From Trissonchulus latispiculum (Eukaryota; Nematoda; Enoplea; Enoplida; Ironidae), in the NCBI GenBank assembly GCA_030248195.1, contig JASAND010030650.1, forward strand, positions 19,823 through 83,822: 64,000 nt of DNA. Direction: 5' to 3'. A program made the position numbers and the translations under genes. Under the pieces are notes generated by a model, which saw only the letters and a list, made by a program, of their open reading frames with translations, was not told where the DNA came from and made no database searches. This document shows, in pieces, positions 1 through 11,496 of the stretch; positions within the stretch are counted from its first letter, which is position 1, and every line of letters starts with the position of its first letter.

Positions 1-1059
1 AGTAAGTCAAAACAGGCTTAGACTTTAAGGATTGTTAAGGAGTTTACGGTTTACAGAAGAGAAAGAAAAGAAAAACGAGTTTTTAGAGTTTCAGATTTGA
101 CAATTTATGACAGTTTGTACGGCTATGGAATGGATGCATTCGGAATTGGCAGGTTTTTAAAATTTTAATGTAATGTGAATAACAACGCTATCAGCAACAA
201 ATGAAATTTCATTCATCATTGAAGGCACATAAGTCGTATTTAGGGCAGAATTTAAACCAGCAGCCTTCCTAAATTCACTCTTTAAATGCATGTAAATAAA
301 TTTAGATTTTGACAAATTTAATTAAAATATATAAGTCTTTTTTTCTAGAACCAGTTCGACTGAATCGACTACATTCCAGTCACTGTTTGGATCAAATGGA
401 CTTCTACTCTTCCACGATGGAGTTCTATCTGAAAGGAGGTCGAGCTCACTATCAGTCCAGTTTAATATCAGCTCAAATGTTTGGACTGTTTTTAGGTTAT
501 TACTTTCCTGTATACGTTTTCCAGGGTTGGACTTATTTTAGGAATGTAGTCTTGGTGACCTCCTTGTGGGACCCTTCGGGGTGCAAAATATTTGGAGAGG
601 GGGTTTTCAACTATAGTAAAAATTGCTATATTTTTGTAGCATCCATTATCAAAAAATGGTTGGTTTTTATCAAAAAATGTATGTAGTTGTCAGGCTAGAA
701 TTAGATAAAAATTTCTGACGACGCCGGACACGTACTTTGGAGGACAAATTTTGAAACTAACCAAAAGGCATACCCACTCACTTAATCAGATGGTCCGTGG
801 TTCGATTCCCGGCGGAATCAAATCTTAAGGTTTGTGTTTGAATTATTTTTCTAATTTAATGCTTTATTTATTCGCGGTGGTTTTAGTATGGTTCGGGAAA
901 CGGTGGGTGGGTAGGGATGAAAGCGGAGCGCTCATAAATGGAGAAACTGTTTAAATCTGAGTACATAGGTATTTTTCCGGAATATATACCTTGCTGTGCA
1001 TATATAATTAAAACGTTAAATAATCAATATATAAATTAAAATAATTAAACCTTTTTAAG
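1..1059 (+). other. Non-coding leader/intron sequence upstream of the first seen SLC22-like exon
   Basis: AT-rich sequence, probably an intron. A 125-codon open frame at 309-686 has no family features and no plausible splice context. I see no exon for SLC22 TM1 or the extracellular loop here. A tRNA-like internal promoter fragment at about 785-826 is listed separately. Confidence 0.5.
785..826 (+). repeat. tRNA-like fragment with B-box (degenerate tRNA or SINE remnant)
   Basis: It contains GGTTCGATTCC, a perfect match to the T-arm/B-box consensus GGTTCGANTCC, inside GTCCGTGGTTCGATTCCCGG. No A-box, no full cloverleaf and a poorly paired T stem were found. It reads as a fragment of a tRNA-derived SINE or a decayed tRNA, not an active tRNA gene. 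Confidence 0.3.
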
Positions 1060-1214
1060 GTTCTCTCATTTCTGGCTACTTATCGGACAAATATGGTCGC
1101 CGTCCTGTCTATCTGGGCAATTTTGTGCTACTCACCGGATGTGCCTTAATGACTGCACTTTCTGGCTCCGTTGAACAATTTTTGGTCACACGAACAGTTT
1201 TGGGAATATTTTTG
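1060..1214 (+). CDS. SLC22-like exon a (TM2 end-TM4, MFS signature)
   Basis: The acceptor is ..TTTTTAAG before 1060 and the donor is GTAGAT at 1215. It enters with two bases of a split codon (phase 1) and leaves in phase 0. It encodes SLISGYLSDKYGRRPVYL followed by a hydrophobic segment and RTVLGIFL. The D-R/K-x-G-R-R motif between TM2 and TM3 is the hallmark of the superfamily. No earlier exon could be recognised in positions 1-1059. Confidence 0.88.
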
Positions 1215-4200
1215 GTAGATATGCAGTCTTTTTCTTATTAACTATATATTGCTTATAGAACTAAACTTAAATTCTTCAAAATGTTAACTGCACTAAATGA
1301 ATCTGCAGCAAACATTATAGCTTATCAAAAATGTAAAAACGAAAATTTGAGGAGTCGAATACAAATTTATGCTTGTACAATTTGCGGCACATCTACGGTT
1401 TTTAACGAAAAAATTAATGTTAATTTTTAACTAAATACTGGTTTTTTAGGCCTGAATGTGGGGGGGGGGGAGGGTGCCAAAAGTGGGGAGGGATGAAATG
1501 GGCTAAAATACTGAAAATGCAGAAAAACTTGCCTGTTTTCTACGTATGCTGCTATAACTATAAGCCAACAAATGCTAAAAATCAAGGGTTTGTACTAGAC
1601 TATGTATTTTAGACCAATAAATTCGTGCGAAGCCGTACGAGTTTTGAAAATTTTGACCAAAGTCCTTAAAATGTCGCATTTTCTGGTGACCCTCAGTGAG
1701 TTGGGGGAAGCCCAAAAGCGTTGGAGGAGAACGAGTAGCGGAGGGCCAAGTGGGCAGCGCTCACCCGCCAGTAAAGGGAATCCAATAAATTTATGATTAG
1801 GGAGATCTTGAAACATAAGTGAGTATATAATTATTAATTAATTAATTATTATTAACATTAATTATTCTAATCTTTTGTTGTCAGTAATTGTGTAATGTGT
1901 GCTTGAAATATATATTTCAGGGTGGCACTATTGTAACAATAAATACCATGCTGCCAGAAATTTTGCCGTCGGAATGGCGAATGTTTATGGGTTTTTTGGG
2001 CTGGCCGGTTGGCTACATCTGGCTCAGCATTCTGGCACTTAACATCAGCAGATGGCGCTACTTAATTGGTATCACACAAATTCCGTCTGTTCTAGCTTTA
2101 TGGGTAGGAAGGACTTTTCAGAGTTATACTTATAAATTATTTAAATATATAAATATATATATGTATAATATAAATTTTGATAAAATTTAAATTTAGATTT
2201 TAGTTTGACTCGTGATGAGGGCTCAAGCCTCAACCTAGGCCAAAAAATTGGATTTGACTTTTGAGTTGGTTGGATTTCCTTCCTAGGCTGGGAAGAGGAG
2301 AATCCTACCCTACCCTAGAATGAGTATATAAATTTGCTCTAAAGTCTGATCAAAAAATCTTGGAATCGAACTATGAGCGCCTGTCCTGAGTTAACCTTTA
2401 AAGTTAGTCTAAATAAAGCTGGGCTTTTTTTACTGGGGGGGGGTGGGTGGGGGGCGCTCCCCACTTTTTGGGCCCCCCCCCACTCGACCCCTTCCCCCCC
2501 CCCACTCGGCCCCACCCCCACGTTTTTGGGCTTCCCCCCCCACTCACCATAAGGTGCCCAGAAAATGCCAAATTTAAAGGATTTTTGGTCAAAATTTTCA
2601 AAAATTTTCCGGCTTCGCCGGAATTTTTTGTCATAAATCGTCTATTTTGGTACTCAAACTCGATTTTTGAGCACTTTTTAGCATAGTTATAGCAGTATAT
2701 GTAGAAAACAGGCAATTTTTACTGCATTTTTAGCGATTTTAGCCCACTTTGGAATCCCCCCCACTTTTGGGTTCTCCCCCCCACTAGTGGGGGGGGGGGC
2801 TCCCCCCCACTCTCCCCACCGCCATTTTTTTTCGCCTAGAAAAAGCCCAGTAAAGTATACTTTAGAAACCTCAGGAGGGAAGAGAATTCGCTAAAACCAC
2901 CATATCTGCTCCATATCCGGCTACCGGTAAAATCTAAATCTACTAAATCGGTAAAACGCTTCAGACTCGGAAAGAAATGCTAACTAATTCATGCTGTAGT
3001 ATACTGGTCCTTGGCCCAAAACATTTCCGAAAATCCGGTCACATCCGGTCTATGTTCGGTAACCGGATGTCTAGGTCGCAGAAACTGTACAGCAAGATGG
3101 GTAGGTCATACAGTTTCGGTAATTGGATTTCTGGATTCCAAGGGCCGAAATTTGTCTGTAACGAAAGTTTGTCCGAAAGAACCAAAATTGTGTAATCTGT
3201 GGTCGTATCCGGTTCGAAAATAACCTGAAAAAATGATTTTTCTGGTCTGATGCTTGGAATCATGAACAAAAATGTTCGTTTTTGGCAGAATGAATCTTTG
3301 GGAGGCTCTTCCATTTTACCGGTGTCAGCGCAATCGAATATCCGGTCTATTTTCGGTTCTGAGCTTTGAAATTCGAGACTTCATATCTTAGTATATATCC
3401 GGTTGGTCCGGAAGTAAATTTATTTCATTTAAATTTTATTTTGTTTATCCCTAACAAGCCTCAGCCTCAATTTACTTCATATCTGCGGTAATTTTTTGAA
3501 TGATAGCGTTTTTAAAATGGGCTGATTTTGTTTGGTTTGTCTAATCATTAAACCCGACATGAGATTTGATCCCATACGCCTAGCTTTGTCACATGCAGTA
3601 TAACTTATTTTTGAACCACCTTTAAAACTGTCATTCACAAATTACAGCAGATATAAACTAAATTGAGGTTGAGGCTTGGGATAAACCAAATAACATTTTA
3701 GTGAAATAATTTTATTTCCAGGCCAACCGGATACTGAGATAATAGGCCATGAAATTTCAAATTTCAAAGCTCAGAACCGGATATTCGATTGCGCTGACAC
3801 CGGTGAAATGGAAGTAGCCTTCCGAAAATTCCTTCTGCCAATAACGAACATTTTCTATCCGCGATTCCGAGCACCAGGCCGGAAAAAATAATTTTTTCCG
3901 TGTTCTCTCGAACCGAATACGACCACAGATCACTCAATTTTCGTCCAATCCGGACAAAACTGCGTATACAAACTAATTTCGACCCAAGGAATCCGAAAAT
4001 TGAATCGACGAAGCTGTACGATCTACCCATCATGCTGTACAGTTTTTGCGACCTTGACATCCGGTTACGAGACATGAACCGGATGTGACCGGATTTTCGG
4101 ATATGTTATGGGCCAAGGACCAGTATACTAGAGTATGAACTAATTAGAATTTTCTTTCTGAATTTGAAGCGTTTTTGCTGATTTAGTATCCTGTAACCGG

Positions 4201-7200
4201 ATATAGACCGGATATGGTGGTTTTAGCAGATTCTCCTCGTCCTGAGGTTTCTAAAAATATATACTTTAGACTGACTTCAAAGGTTAACTCAGGACAGCGC
4301 TCACAGTTTGGTTCCAAGATTTTTTGGTCAGACTTTAGTTAAATAAATATTTTTCGCCATAAATGAGGAAAATCCATATCAAAATTTTTTGAGCAATATC
4401 AGTCAGTTTGGTTGTGCCACGAGGCTAAAAATGCCAAAGAAAAAAATCAGTGTTATTGGAATTTTAAATTTTTAAATCCCTCTCTTTTTCAGATCACTTA
4501 TCGCTGGCTTCAGGAAAGTCCGAAATGGTTGCTGCAAACAGGCAGACACAACGATGCCTACGCTGCGCTTCAGCGAATTGCTGAAATCAATCGACCTAGC
4601 TCCTTCTCAGCCAACCAGAATTCACTTCCAAATCACGTGACCCTTTCCTCAGATCTGATTGGCTCATCCGGCGGCCTCGGTGTTGTCAGTGCGGCCAGTA
4701 ATGCTGTCAGCTATCTGGATGTTTTCAGAAATAGGTAAAGAAAAGTATTGATGAAATTGAAAATGCCTAACGTTAATAATGAATTTAATTGAACGAAACT
4801 AGTCCCCCCTCGCGCAAAAACACCATCAAAATGGTTGGTTGTGTATTTCACTAAAGAAACATACGACTCTTTATCGGAAAAATTTGGAAGAATCAGTAAT
4901 GTAAAGCTCTCTGAAGATATTGTCTTGTGTGCTCCCCTCCCACCGCCACCGTTTACCTAAACTTTTATCTTAAATTTGGTCAATCAAGCTAACATCGGTA
5001 TGGCAGTTTTCTAATAAAATTTTTAAGTAAAATCTGACCCCCCCATATGAGCAAGAGAAGAGTTTAATAGACTATCTTAAAGAGTGTCCAAAACTGGCTT
5101 AATTAGTTCTCAGCAAATGTTTGGTCCCAACATGGTGATATTTCGTGTAATAAAAAAGTTTCAACCTATAATCGAAATCTTGGAGGTTTTTCCCGCCGCG
5201 CTATACTCCTTGTGGAAGCAATTTTGTATAAACGTACATGTGTCAGAAAGAAGTTAAAATTAGTTTATTTTTAGCGATAGTAGTGATTTTTGAGTATATA
5301 ATTCCTGTACCCTTTCGAGCCAAATTTCTTATACCCCCTTTTGGTGGAGGGCAATGCGTGAGGGCAATGCCAATTTTGGTTATCCCGTTATGGGGACAAC
5401 GGGGAAATGGCGGGGAGAATTGTGACGAACTGGTTACGAACCGATTATTATTTTCATTTCAGAAGGGTTCGAAGTAAATTGCTGGGTGCAGTCTTTGTTC
5501 ACGCCTGTCTGTCTGGCACGGGCTATGCTCTGTTATTCAACACTGGAAAGCTTTCTGGAAATCCAGCGTACAATACCATATATACAATGGTAAGAAATCA
5601 TTACGGTCTGTCTTAGGAAACTGGCATTTTTAGGGGTTTTAAAGTGGGAGGGGACTTCGAGAATGCCGAAAGTACAAAGTGTACCTAAATATGTAGCGGA
5701 AAGCAGCATTGTTAATGTAAAAACGGAAAAATCGCTGTTAGAAATTACAACTTATCATGATTAAATTAATCGTGACCCTAGTACCTATGCGTTTTCTTTT
5801 TTTTAAATAAAAAAGTCACTCAGACTGCACCCTCTGCCTTCTCAACCCCCGAAAGGACTGAGAGCGATCCTCGAAGTCCCCCTCGGAAGGGAGACGCGTC
5901 TCACGCTCAGCAGAAGGAGCTTCCGATCCTCATCGTGACTTGGATTTGTTGATGTTTTGGAAAGGAAGCTGAAGAGACATACTACAGAACTGATCCTGTG
6001 AAGTATGACCTTGAAGAGAAATTTAGCAATCTCAAAACAAGATAACTCCCCGCTGCAGCATCAATCGGATAGGTTTCATAAAGTGCTGTTCAAGCTAACA
6101 TGCTACAGCAGAAACGTTCGCAAGAACCATTTTGCCGTCTAATTTGCATCTCTGTTTCAGTGTAAGCTTGAACTCGGCGTAATTTCCGATACCGAGAATT
6201 GCACTGCTGAGAATACAGGTATTTCAAAGCTGTGCAGTGTCAAAATGGAAATTTTTGAGCAAATTTTGTCCATATTAGGAAATTAAAAGTGTATTTTTAT
6301 TTCGTAATATTTCCTCATTACTGCTCTCAAAATAGATGTTTACTGCGAGTCCAGTTCTTCAGAAAATTTCCATAAAAATATACGTACTACTGCACACATC
6401 CGTAAGTCAACGGCATAATCTTTTAGCAGAAGCAAAACTAGTTTTGCCAACATTCTGCAAAAACAACTTCCGAAGTAAGGCTTGTTTTGAAAGTTTGAAA
6501 AAGCATGACAACCAAAAACGTTAGTTGTCTTCAAAATTTATGACACATTAATACTTTTTCACCTAGTAATTGATAAAACTTCTTGCCTCTAAAAAACGCC
6601 GAAATAAATGAAGTGCCGTTGACAAAATGTTGGCACTGATTTTGTAAACAAATGATAGAAAATTTTAACGACGCCAGCATCAGCAACTTTTATCATGAAA
6701 AATGTATAAAACTTATAAACCTTTCGAAATTTCAATTTCTGGTGCAAGTTTTCTTCAAAACATATAAAAATTGTAAAAATTTTCGAAATTTCATAATTTC
6801 GTAATTTCTAATTTAATTTTCCTAATTTCTTTTTCTTCAGATAATCCGGTGCCTTTTTCAGTCAGTGCTCATCTTTGTTGATCTCCGATTTCGGAGTGTT
6901 GGTCGCCGGACGGTGGTTATTGCCGGACTCTGCGGTGTTACCCTCTCCATGCTTTACTTAACCCTAACCATTGGCTCACCATGGGCTGAGCTTCATCCCA
7001 AAACCCTAACTTTCGCTTCAATGCTAGGCAAGTTTGAACCCTGTTTACGAGAGTTTCAGAAAAGGAAATAAATTTTTCGAAACTAGAACATGGCAGCTTC
7101 ATGTTCGTGAATTTTCTTGTTTGCAGCGAACAGCAGAAAATTTACAGTGAAACTCGTCTTCATGGCAATAATTATATACTAAGCAAATTAAATTGTCCTT

Positions 7201-7733
7201 AGTTTGTTTGATAAATTATCCTTAATTTTTGTGAAATCTGTCGAATTTTCCTAGAATTTTCATTGTAATTTTTAGCTGTTTTTGTCTACAGGTATTGGTT
7301 GTGGAATGAGTGTGGGCCTAATCGGACTTCACATTCAGTCAGTGGAGCTTCTACCCACAGAAGTTCGCAACAAAAGTTTGGCTGTGATAGCTTCCACGGG
7401 GCGTCTGGCCACAATTTTGACGCCAAAAATCCTGGCTTTGGCCCAAACCAGGCCCGCTTTGCCCTATTTAATTTTTTCAGGTATGTAAACAAAATTATGT
7501 CATTGCAAAACTTGCGTGTAACCGCTGTGAAAAATAGCAAAATTTGCTGTTTTTGAAGACATGTACATTTAATATGGAAATGTCGAAGTTTTTTCTGGTA
7601 TTATTTATGATTTTCTGTTTTTTTTATTTTCCCCATTTTAGGTCTTTCAATTTTGGATATTGCAATCACCTTGGCTTTTCTACCGGAAACTAAAGGAAAA
7701 GGACTATCAGATATGGCAGCTCCTAAACTTTAA
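1060..7733 (+). CDS. SLC22-type organic ion transporter (MFS), 3' seven exons, partial
   Basis: Spliced CDS on the + strand: join(1060-1214, 1921-2103, 4493-4734, 5463-5589, 6841-7027, 7292-7480, 7642-7733). It gives 390 residues and a TAA stop, and every junction keeps phase. SLC22 proteins are 12-span plasma-membrane carriers of organic cations, anions or zwitterions. Seen in the sequence: the MFS loop 2-3 signature GYLSDKYGRRP in the first exon, RWLQESPKWLL after TM6, the repeated loop signature RSVGRR near TM8-9, VELLPTEVRN before TM11, and FLPETKGKGLSD at the C-terminus. Full-length family members are about 550 residues, so about 150 N-terminal residues (TM1, the large extracellular loop, TM2) are missing, most likely in exons before this window. 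The substrate cannot be told from sequence. The gene converges on the calsyntenin gene on the other strand. Confidence 0.9.
1437..1784. mobile_element. G-tract element (TIR CTGG...CCAG), decayed
   Basis: It starts CTGGTTTTTTAGGCCTGAAT, then a G run, and ends ...ACCCGCCAG. It has the same plan as the copies at 2419-2850, 18132-18398 and 38425-38761: G-rich strand, CTGG/CCAG ends, central part with GAAAATTTTGACCAAA. No clean target duplication is visible. It lies in the SLC22-like intron 1215-1920. Confidence 0.5.
1921..2103 (+). CDS. SLC22-like exon b (TM4-TM6)
   Basis: The acceptor TTTCAG ends at 1920 and the donor GTAGGA starts at 2104. It holds 61 codons and is phase 0 at both ends. It starts GGTIVTINTMLPEILPSEWR and contains two hydrophobic stretches plus the W-R-Y pattern that precedes TM6 in SLC22 proteins. 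Confidence 0.9.
2337..4346. mobile_element. ~2 kb palindromic (fold-back) element in an SLC22-like intron
   Basis: The two halves are near-complete inverted copies. For example, 2340-2410 (AAGTCTGATCAAAAAATCTT...) matches the reverse complement of 4268-4340. Likewise 2860-3390 matches the complement of 3750-4265, including AAAACCACCATATC against GATATGGTGGTTTT. The centre is near 3540-3600. The left arm is interrupted by a separate transposon at 2419-2850, so the original palindrome was about 1.57 kb. The arms are diverged by scattered substitutions, so it is not recent. No coding capacity. Confidence 0.85.
2419..2850. mobile_element. G-tract TIR element nested in the palindrome, 5-bp duplication TAAAG
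   Basis: The ends are CTGGGCTTTTTTTACTGGGG and ...CTAGAAAAAGCCCAG, an imperfect inverted pair. TAAAG flanks it at 2414-2418 and 2851-2855. The uninterrupted arm of the host palindrome (around 4255-4275) shows the site without the insert. Inside it is strongly strand-asymmetric (G/C runs) with a CCGGCTTCGCCGG hairpin at about 2610. No transposase. Confidence 0.8.
4493..4734 (+). CDS. SLC22-like exon c (PESPRWLL motif, central cytoplasmic loop)
   Basis: The acceptor CTTTTTCAG ends at 4492 and the donor GTAAAG starts at 4735. Phase is 0 in and 2 out. It begins ITYRWLQESPKWLLQTGRHN, the family's post-TM6 motif, then AYAALQRIAEINR and a Ser/Asn/Gly-rich loop ending in SYLDVFRN. This is the large intracellular loop between TM6 and TM7. 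Confidence 0.93.
5463..5589 (+). CDS. SLC22-like exon d (TM7, TM8 start)
   Basis: The acceptor TTTCAG ends at 5462 and the donor GTAAGA starts at 5590. Phase is 2 in and 0 out. It encodes RRVRSKLLGAVFVHACLSG followed by LLFNTGKLSGNPAYNT. The pattern x-N-T-G-x-L-x-G-N is typical of the TM7-TM8 extracellular loop in SLC22 carriers. Confidence 0.88.
5813..5945. other. GC-rich block in SLC22-like intron, unassigned
   Basis: A ~130-base GC-rich island in an AT-rich intron, with the palindrome GAGACGCGTCTC and several short inverted runs. It has no long open frame, no splice sites that would fit the transporter, and no tRNA signature. It may be an insertion remnant or a structured RNA; nothing decides this. 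Confidence 0.25.
6841..7027 (+). CDS. SLC22-like exon e (TM8-TM10), GC splice donor
   Basis: The acceptor TTCTTCAG ends at 6840. Phase is 0 in and 1 out. It encodes VLIFVDLRFRSVGRRTVVIA, the second copy of the MFS GRR loop, and then LCGVTLSMLYLTLTIGSP. The usable donor is AG|GCAAGT at 7028, not GT. With it, codon G|GT (Gly) joins cleanly to the next exon and keeps frame. Other AGs near 6860 would shorten TM8 and fit the family less well. Confidence 0.85.
7292..7480 (+). CDS. SLC22-like exon f (TM10-TM12)
   Basis: The acceptor TGTCTACAG ends at 7291 and the donor GTATGT starts at 7481. Phase is 1 in and 1 out. It encodes GIGCGMSVGLIGLHIQSVEL followed by LPTEVRNKSLAVIASTGRLA. This corresponds to the E-L-x-P-T-x-x-R-N motif before TM11 in SLC22 proteins. 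Confidence 0.92.
7642..7733 (+). CDS. SLC22-like terminal exon (TM12, C-terminus)
   Basis: The acceptor CCATTTTAG ends at 7641. Phase 1 in, stop TAA at 7731-7733. It encodes the last membrane segment, then AFLPETKGKGLSDMAAPKL. The L-P-E-T-K-G motif closes TM12 in this family. The C-terminal tail after it is short. Confidence 0.92.
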
Positions 7734-7836
7734 ACATTTTGTTCTTTCCATTCATTTTAATTTTCTTTGTTTCTTTATATTGTAGGTAAGAAGAGTGCTA
7801 CTTGCTCTATTGCAAATGATATGTATTTCTCTATGT

Positions 7837-7842
7837 AATAAA
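7837..7842 (+). terminator. Poly(A) signal AATAAA of the SLC22-like gene
   Basis: AATAAA lies 104 bases after the stop codon, in TGTAATAAATTTGG, and is the first canonical signal downstream. It implies a 3'UTR of roughly 120-130 bases. Confidence 0.6.
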
Positions 7843-8465
7843 TTTGGAATATGCTATATATTATTGCTTCTTCTGAGTAAAATCAAAATGGATAATTAAT
7901 TTAGTTGTCTCCAAATGGGAAATGGGGATTGCTGAGTTAGTTGTATTTCGCAAAAATATTACACGATCTGAGCTCGTTAAAGCACAGCACAGCCAGTTAT
8001 ATTTCGTAAAACAATAATCGGATAGAGCACAGTGTATCCACCCGTTTTAAAATGAAATCGAAGCAAAACTTACAAACACAACTACCTAATTTAAGCTAAT
8101 TACAGCTTATTGGGCTTACAATAAATAAGATAATTAAATTATGAAATAAATGTCACATTTCCGTGTTATGCTAATATTAAAATTTCAGCGAACCCTCAAG
8201 ATTTAGGTCAAATCATGGCACAAAGGTTTTCAAACACTCCACCGTTGTGTGGAATAACAGCATCGCTATCACGCAATTCATATTTCACCGAACGTTTAAT
8301 TAGGGTACTTTGGAGCAGAAAATTCGAGATAAAAATGTAACTCTGTTCTAAGGGCCTTCATTTCCAGTGTACACTAATACCAACACCGTGTGATCCAGTC
8401 CTATACGAGAACGAAACCAACTGCTACCGTTTCTGTAACTGACTGTAACTGCAGCGAGCATTATC
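7843..8465. other. Intergenic, nothing recognised
   Basis: AT-rich sequence after the SLC22-like poly(A) signal. No open frame with family features, no tandem repeats. Confidence 0.4.
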
Positions 8466-8473
8466 CTTACAAT

Positions 8474-9211
8474 TAGTGTTGTCAAGTTAGAGAGAAATCC
8501 GGGCCGGGTCGTTCCTACTTCCTAGTCATCCGGGCCGGGTCAGGCCCGGCCCGAAACAGGCCCGAGGCCCGGCCCGGATTTCGGGCCCGAACCAGGCCCG
8601 AGGCCGGCCGGGATGTCGGCTCGAAACCGGCCCGAATGGTCAAAATTAGTAAAAGATTTTTGATATAGTTTTGAGACAATACACAGGAAGGATAGGAAAA
8701 AAAATGTAAAAATACCATATGCAAAAACAAACTGGCATAGAAGCAATGCCTCTTAATCTAAAATAAACTTTATTTTAGTGTACATACTTGTAACCTCTCC
8801 TGTTTGTCTTGGAATTTTATAAACGTTGTCGGAATAAACGAATAGGTATAATAAATTAATGCGTCACTCACCAATCTCACATACCATTGAAAACATTTGA
8901 ATGAAGCCTATTTCGGTATTCGAGAACGGTTTCCAGCTCTAGTGGAGTAAAAGTGCAAAAACAGCAACGATAATAGTTTTTAATTTAATTGACGTAGAAA
9001 GGATCTTGTTTCAAAGATTCTCAGTGAAAAATTGAAGTTATTCTATCCATTTATATCAGTATAACCTTTGGCTCGGAAACGGGCCGGGAAAAAATCCTGG
9101 CCTGTTTCAGGCCGAGCCTGAAAAAACTCAAGGCCGGGCCGGTCCGGTCGAATCTTGATCCCCCGGCCCGAGCCAGCCCGGGGCCCGAAACAGGCCTGGA
9201 TGACAACACTA
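8474..9211. mobile_element. hAT-like MITE with GGCCCGG-rich ends
   Basis: Terminal inverted repeats TAGTGTTGTCA and TGACAACACTA. The flanking octamers CTTACAAT and ATTACAAC share six bases, consistent with a decayed 8-bp hAT target duplication. Both subterminal regions (8500-8640 and 9070-9200) are runs of GGGCCGGG/AGGCCCG arranged as inverted repeats, and the middle is AT-rich. No transposase. It lies in the convergent intergenic region. Confidence 0.75.
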
Positions 9212-11496
9212 ATTACAACACAAAATACCGTTATATCGTCACCTGGAGAAGCAGAAAGTGCTAGGTAACATTTTTACACTTCGAGATACGGCCGATCAAT
9301 GTTTTCGTTCTTTTGCAACCTAAGAGTACTACTTACAAAAATGCATTCTTCGATGATTGTAGTCTATTGATTGATTAGATTTAAGCATGCCAAACTGGTG
9401 CAAAGCGAAAAAACCTCTTAGAACTTTTTGTCTCGCAATTACAAAATTTCTATTTTTAGTGTTAAAATGGCTCGGTTCGAGACAACTAGCTACTTTCCTA
9501 CCTACCTACCTACCTAATTCAAGCTCTATTCTAAACCAAAACTCGACCATAAAAGCAGTCAGACGCTACGTCTGCACTCTACAACCCAAAAAAAAACTCG
9601 CAACAATCCGCTTGAGTCACCCAATTTTATTTTCTAAAAGGGAAGGGAGGCAACACCACACCACAGAGTCGCACACAATGACAGATATTAGGCTACACAA
9701 GAAATCAGCACTAAAACTACTCTGGACATTACTTCCAGTCCAACCAACCAAATCTGTAGCATAAACCAACCAGGTTACAACCTATAGGCAACAACATGGA
9801 TACAGTGAGTCAAGTTTGCACCCTTTCCTACCATAGACATTTCTTACTACAGTACAGCACAGCTAGCTACTCAGGTTACAAAAATTCCATCCACCAAGTC
9901 AGTTTTCACAGTATTTAGGATACTGCCTACAAAGGTACAGTAGGTTTAGGTACACATTTATCCTTTGTTGGAATATGCGTCGTCCCACAAACCATTACTG
10001 CACCAAAGACATTATCTTTCTTATCTTTCTACGTTACCTATCACACAACTAAGCAGAAGCACAAAGCAATTACACAAGACGACTGCCCGCCGCCGGCAGC
10101 ACATACCGCTCAATTCACAACCTTCCCTTTATATATCATCAAATCGAATCGAAAAACCCCGCAAAATTCGTCTGGTAAGATTTTTAAACTTTTCTGACAA
10201 TTTTTGTCAACCATTTCAATGTGATTTGCTTTAACATAGTTCACAAAAAAGCTGTTCTAAAATTCAGGTTGTTCCCAGCACAAAAAATGTATCAAGCAAA
10301 ACTTGTATCAATTTTCTTCAACCACAATATATAACCAAAATTATAAAAATCTATCAATAGATTGGTTAAATCCCAAAAAACAGGCCCGTTCGTGTTTGGG
10401 TGGAAGATTTTTCCGTACACATACACACAAGAGCGGTGAAGTTTTTTTGAAACATTACGTATACGTATACATAAAACGAACAAGCAAGATTACACAATGA
10501 ACACAGCACAATGGAAAAACATTGAACATGAACAACTAATGAACAACAGTGCAGAAAACGATACCTGTTCAACACAATCAGTATAATAGGTATTTTCATG
10601 CAGCGTCGGAGCACTACACAAATGTTTTACACAAAATGGAATATTATTAGGTATATACCTATAAAGCTGCGAGAAGCCAAAAACTTCGCCGCTGCCCCCT
10701 CTTGAGAAATCAACAAATTTTGGTCAGAAATTGATTTCCCACATGGATACATTGGTATCGGAGAAACCACAATCTTCAAAAATCCATCTACGCGAAACGG
10801 GGGATGGGCTAAGGCAAAATTTTTGACCTTTAGACATCGCAGCTTTACAAGTCCAACCCATAAATTATTTTAGTATTTATTCTACAGAAACAGAACATAA
10901 CATACAAATTATGTATATAGTATAATATAACCTCGGGTTGAAATATTATGACAGCTGAAAAATATCACATGAAGCAACAAACCAGAAAAAACTAGTAGAT
11001 CGAAAAATATAAGGGAAATTTGTGAAAAAATCAGAAAAACATCCTAGAACTCGTAAAATTATAAAAAAAATTCCAAGGCTACCATAACTACGCGACCAAA
11101 ACATCTTCAGATTCAGAATACTTATGCAGTTTATTCGGGTTTTAAGGTCTTTCTCAAAAATTTCGTTAATGCCAATAAATCATTCAGAGAAATGGAAAAT
11201 TGAAAAATAGCCAACCGTTCAATATATATGTAATAGACAAAAAACATATTAAAATATTTATACGTAAACAATTCACAACTTCAGTCATAGGAATGTTAAG
11301 ACATACAAGAGAGAAAAAAGCACTATCAGTCAAGAAGTTCAAAAAAGAAAAGAATAAGCACAAAAAGGTTGGACAAAAATAAAAGGATAGAAAATATGGG
11401 AAAACCTCAAAAAAGAGAACAAAATATTCCACAATTTTGAAGCAAAACTCTGCGAAATAAATTGAAAATAAAATTTCCATGACAGGGACTATTAGG

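Noticed and set aside
309..686. 125-codon open frame upstream of the transporter as its N-terminal exon
   Set aside because: It lacks TM1, the extracellular loop cysteines and any SLC22 motif, and has no donor giving the phase needed at 1060.
785..826. Functional tRNA gene
   Set aside because: Only a B-box is present; no A-box, cloverleaf or acceptor stem.
9387..9764. 125-codon + strand open frame
   Set aside because: Thr/Leu/Lys-rich, crosses a CCTA microsatellite, has no homologous motif and no splice or poly(A) context of its own.
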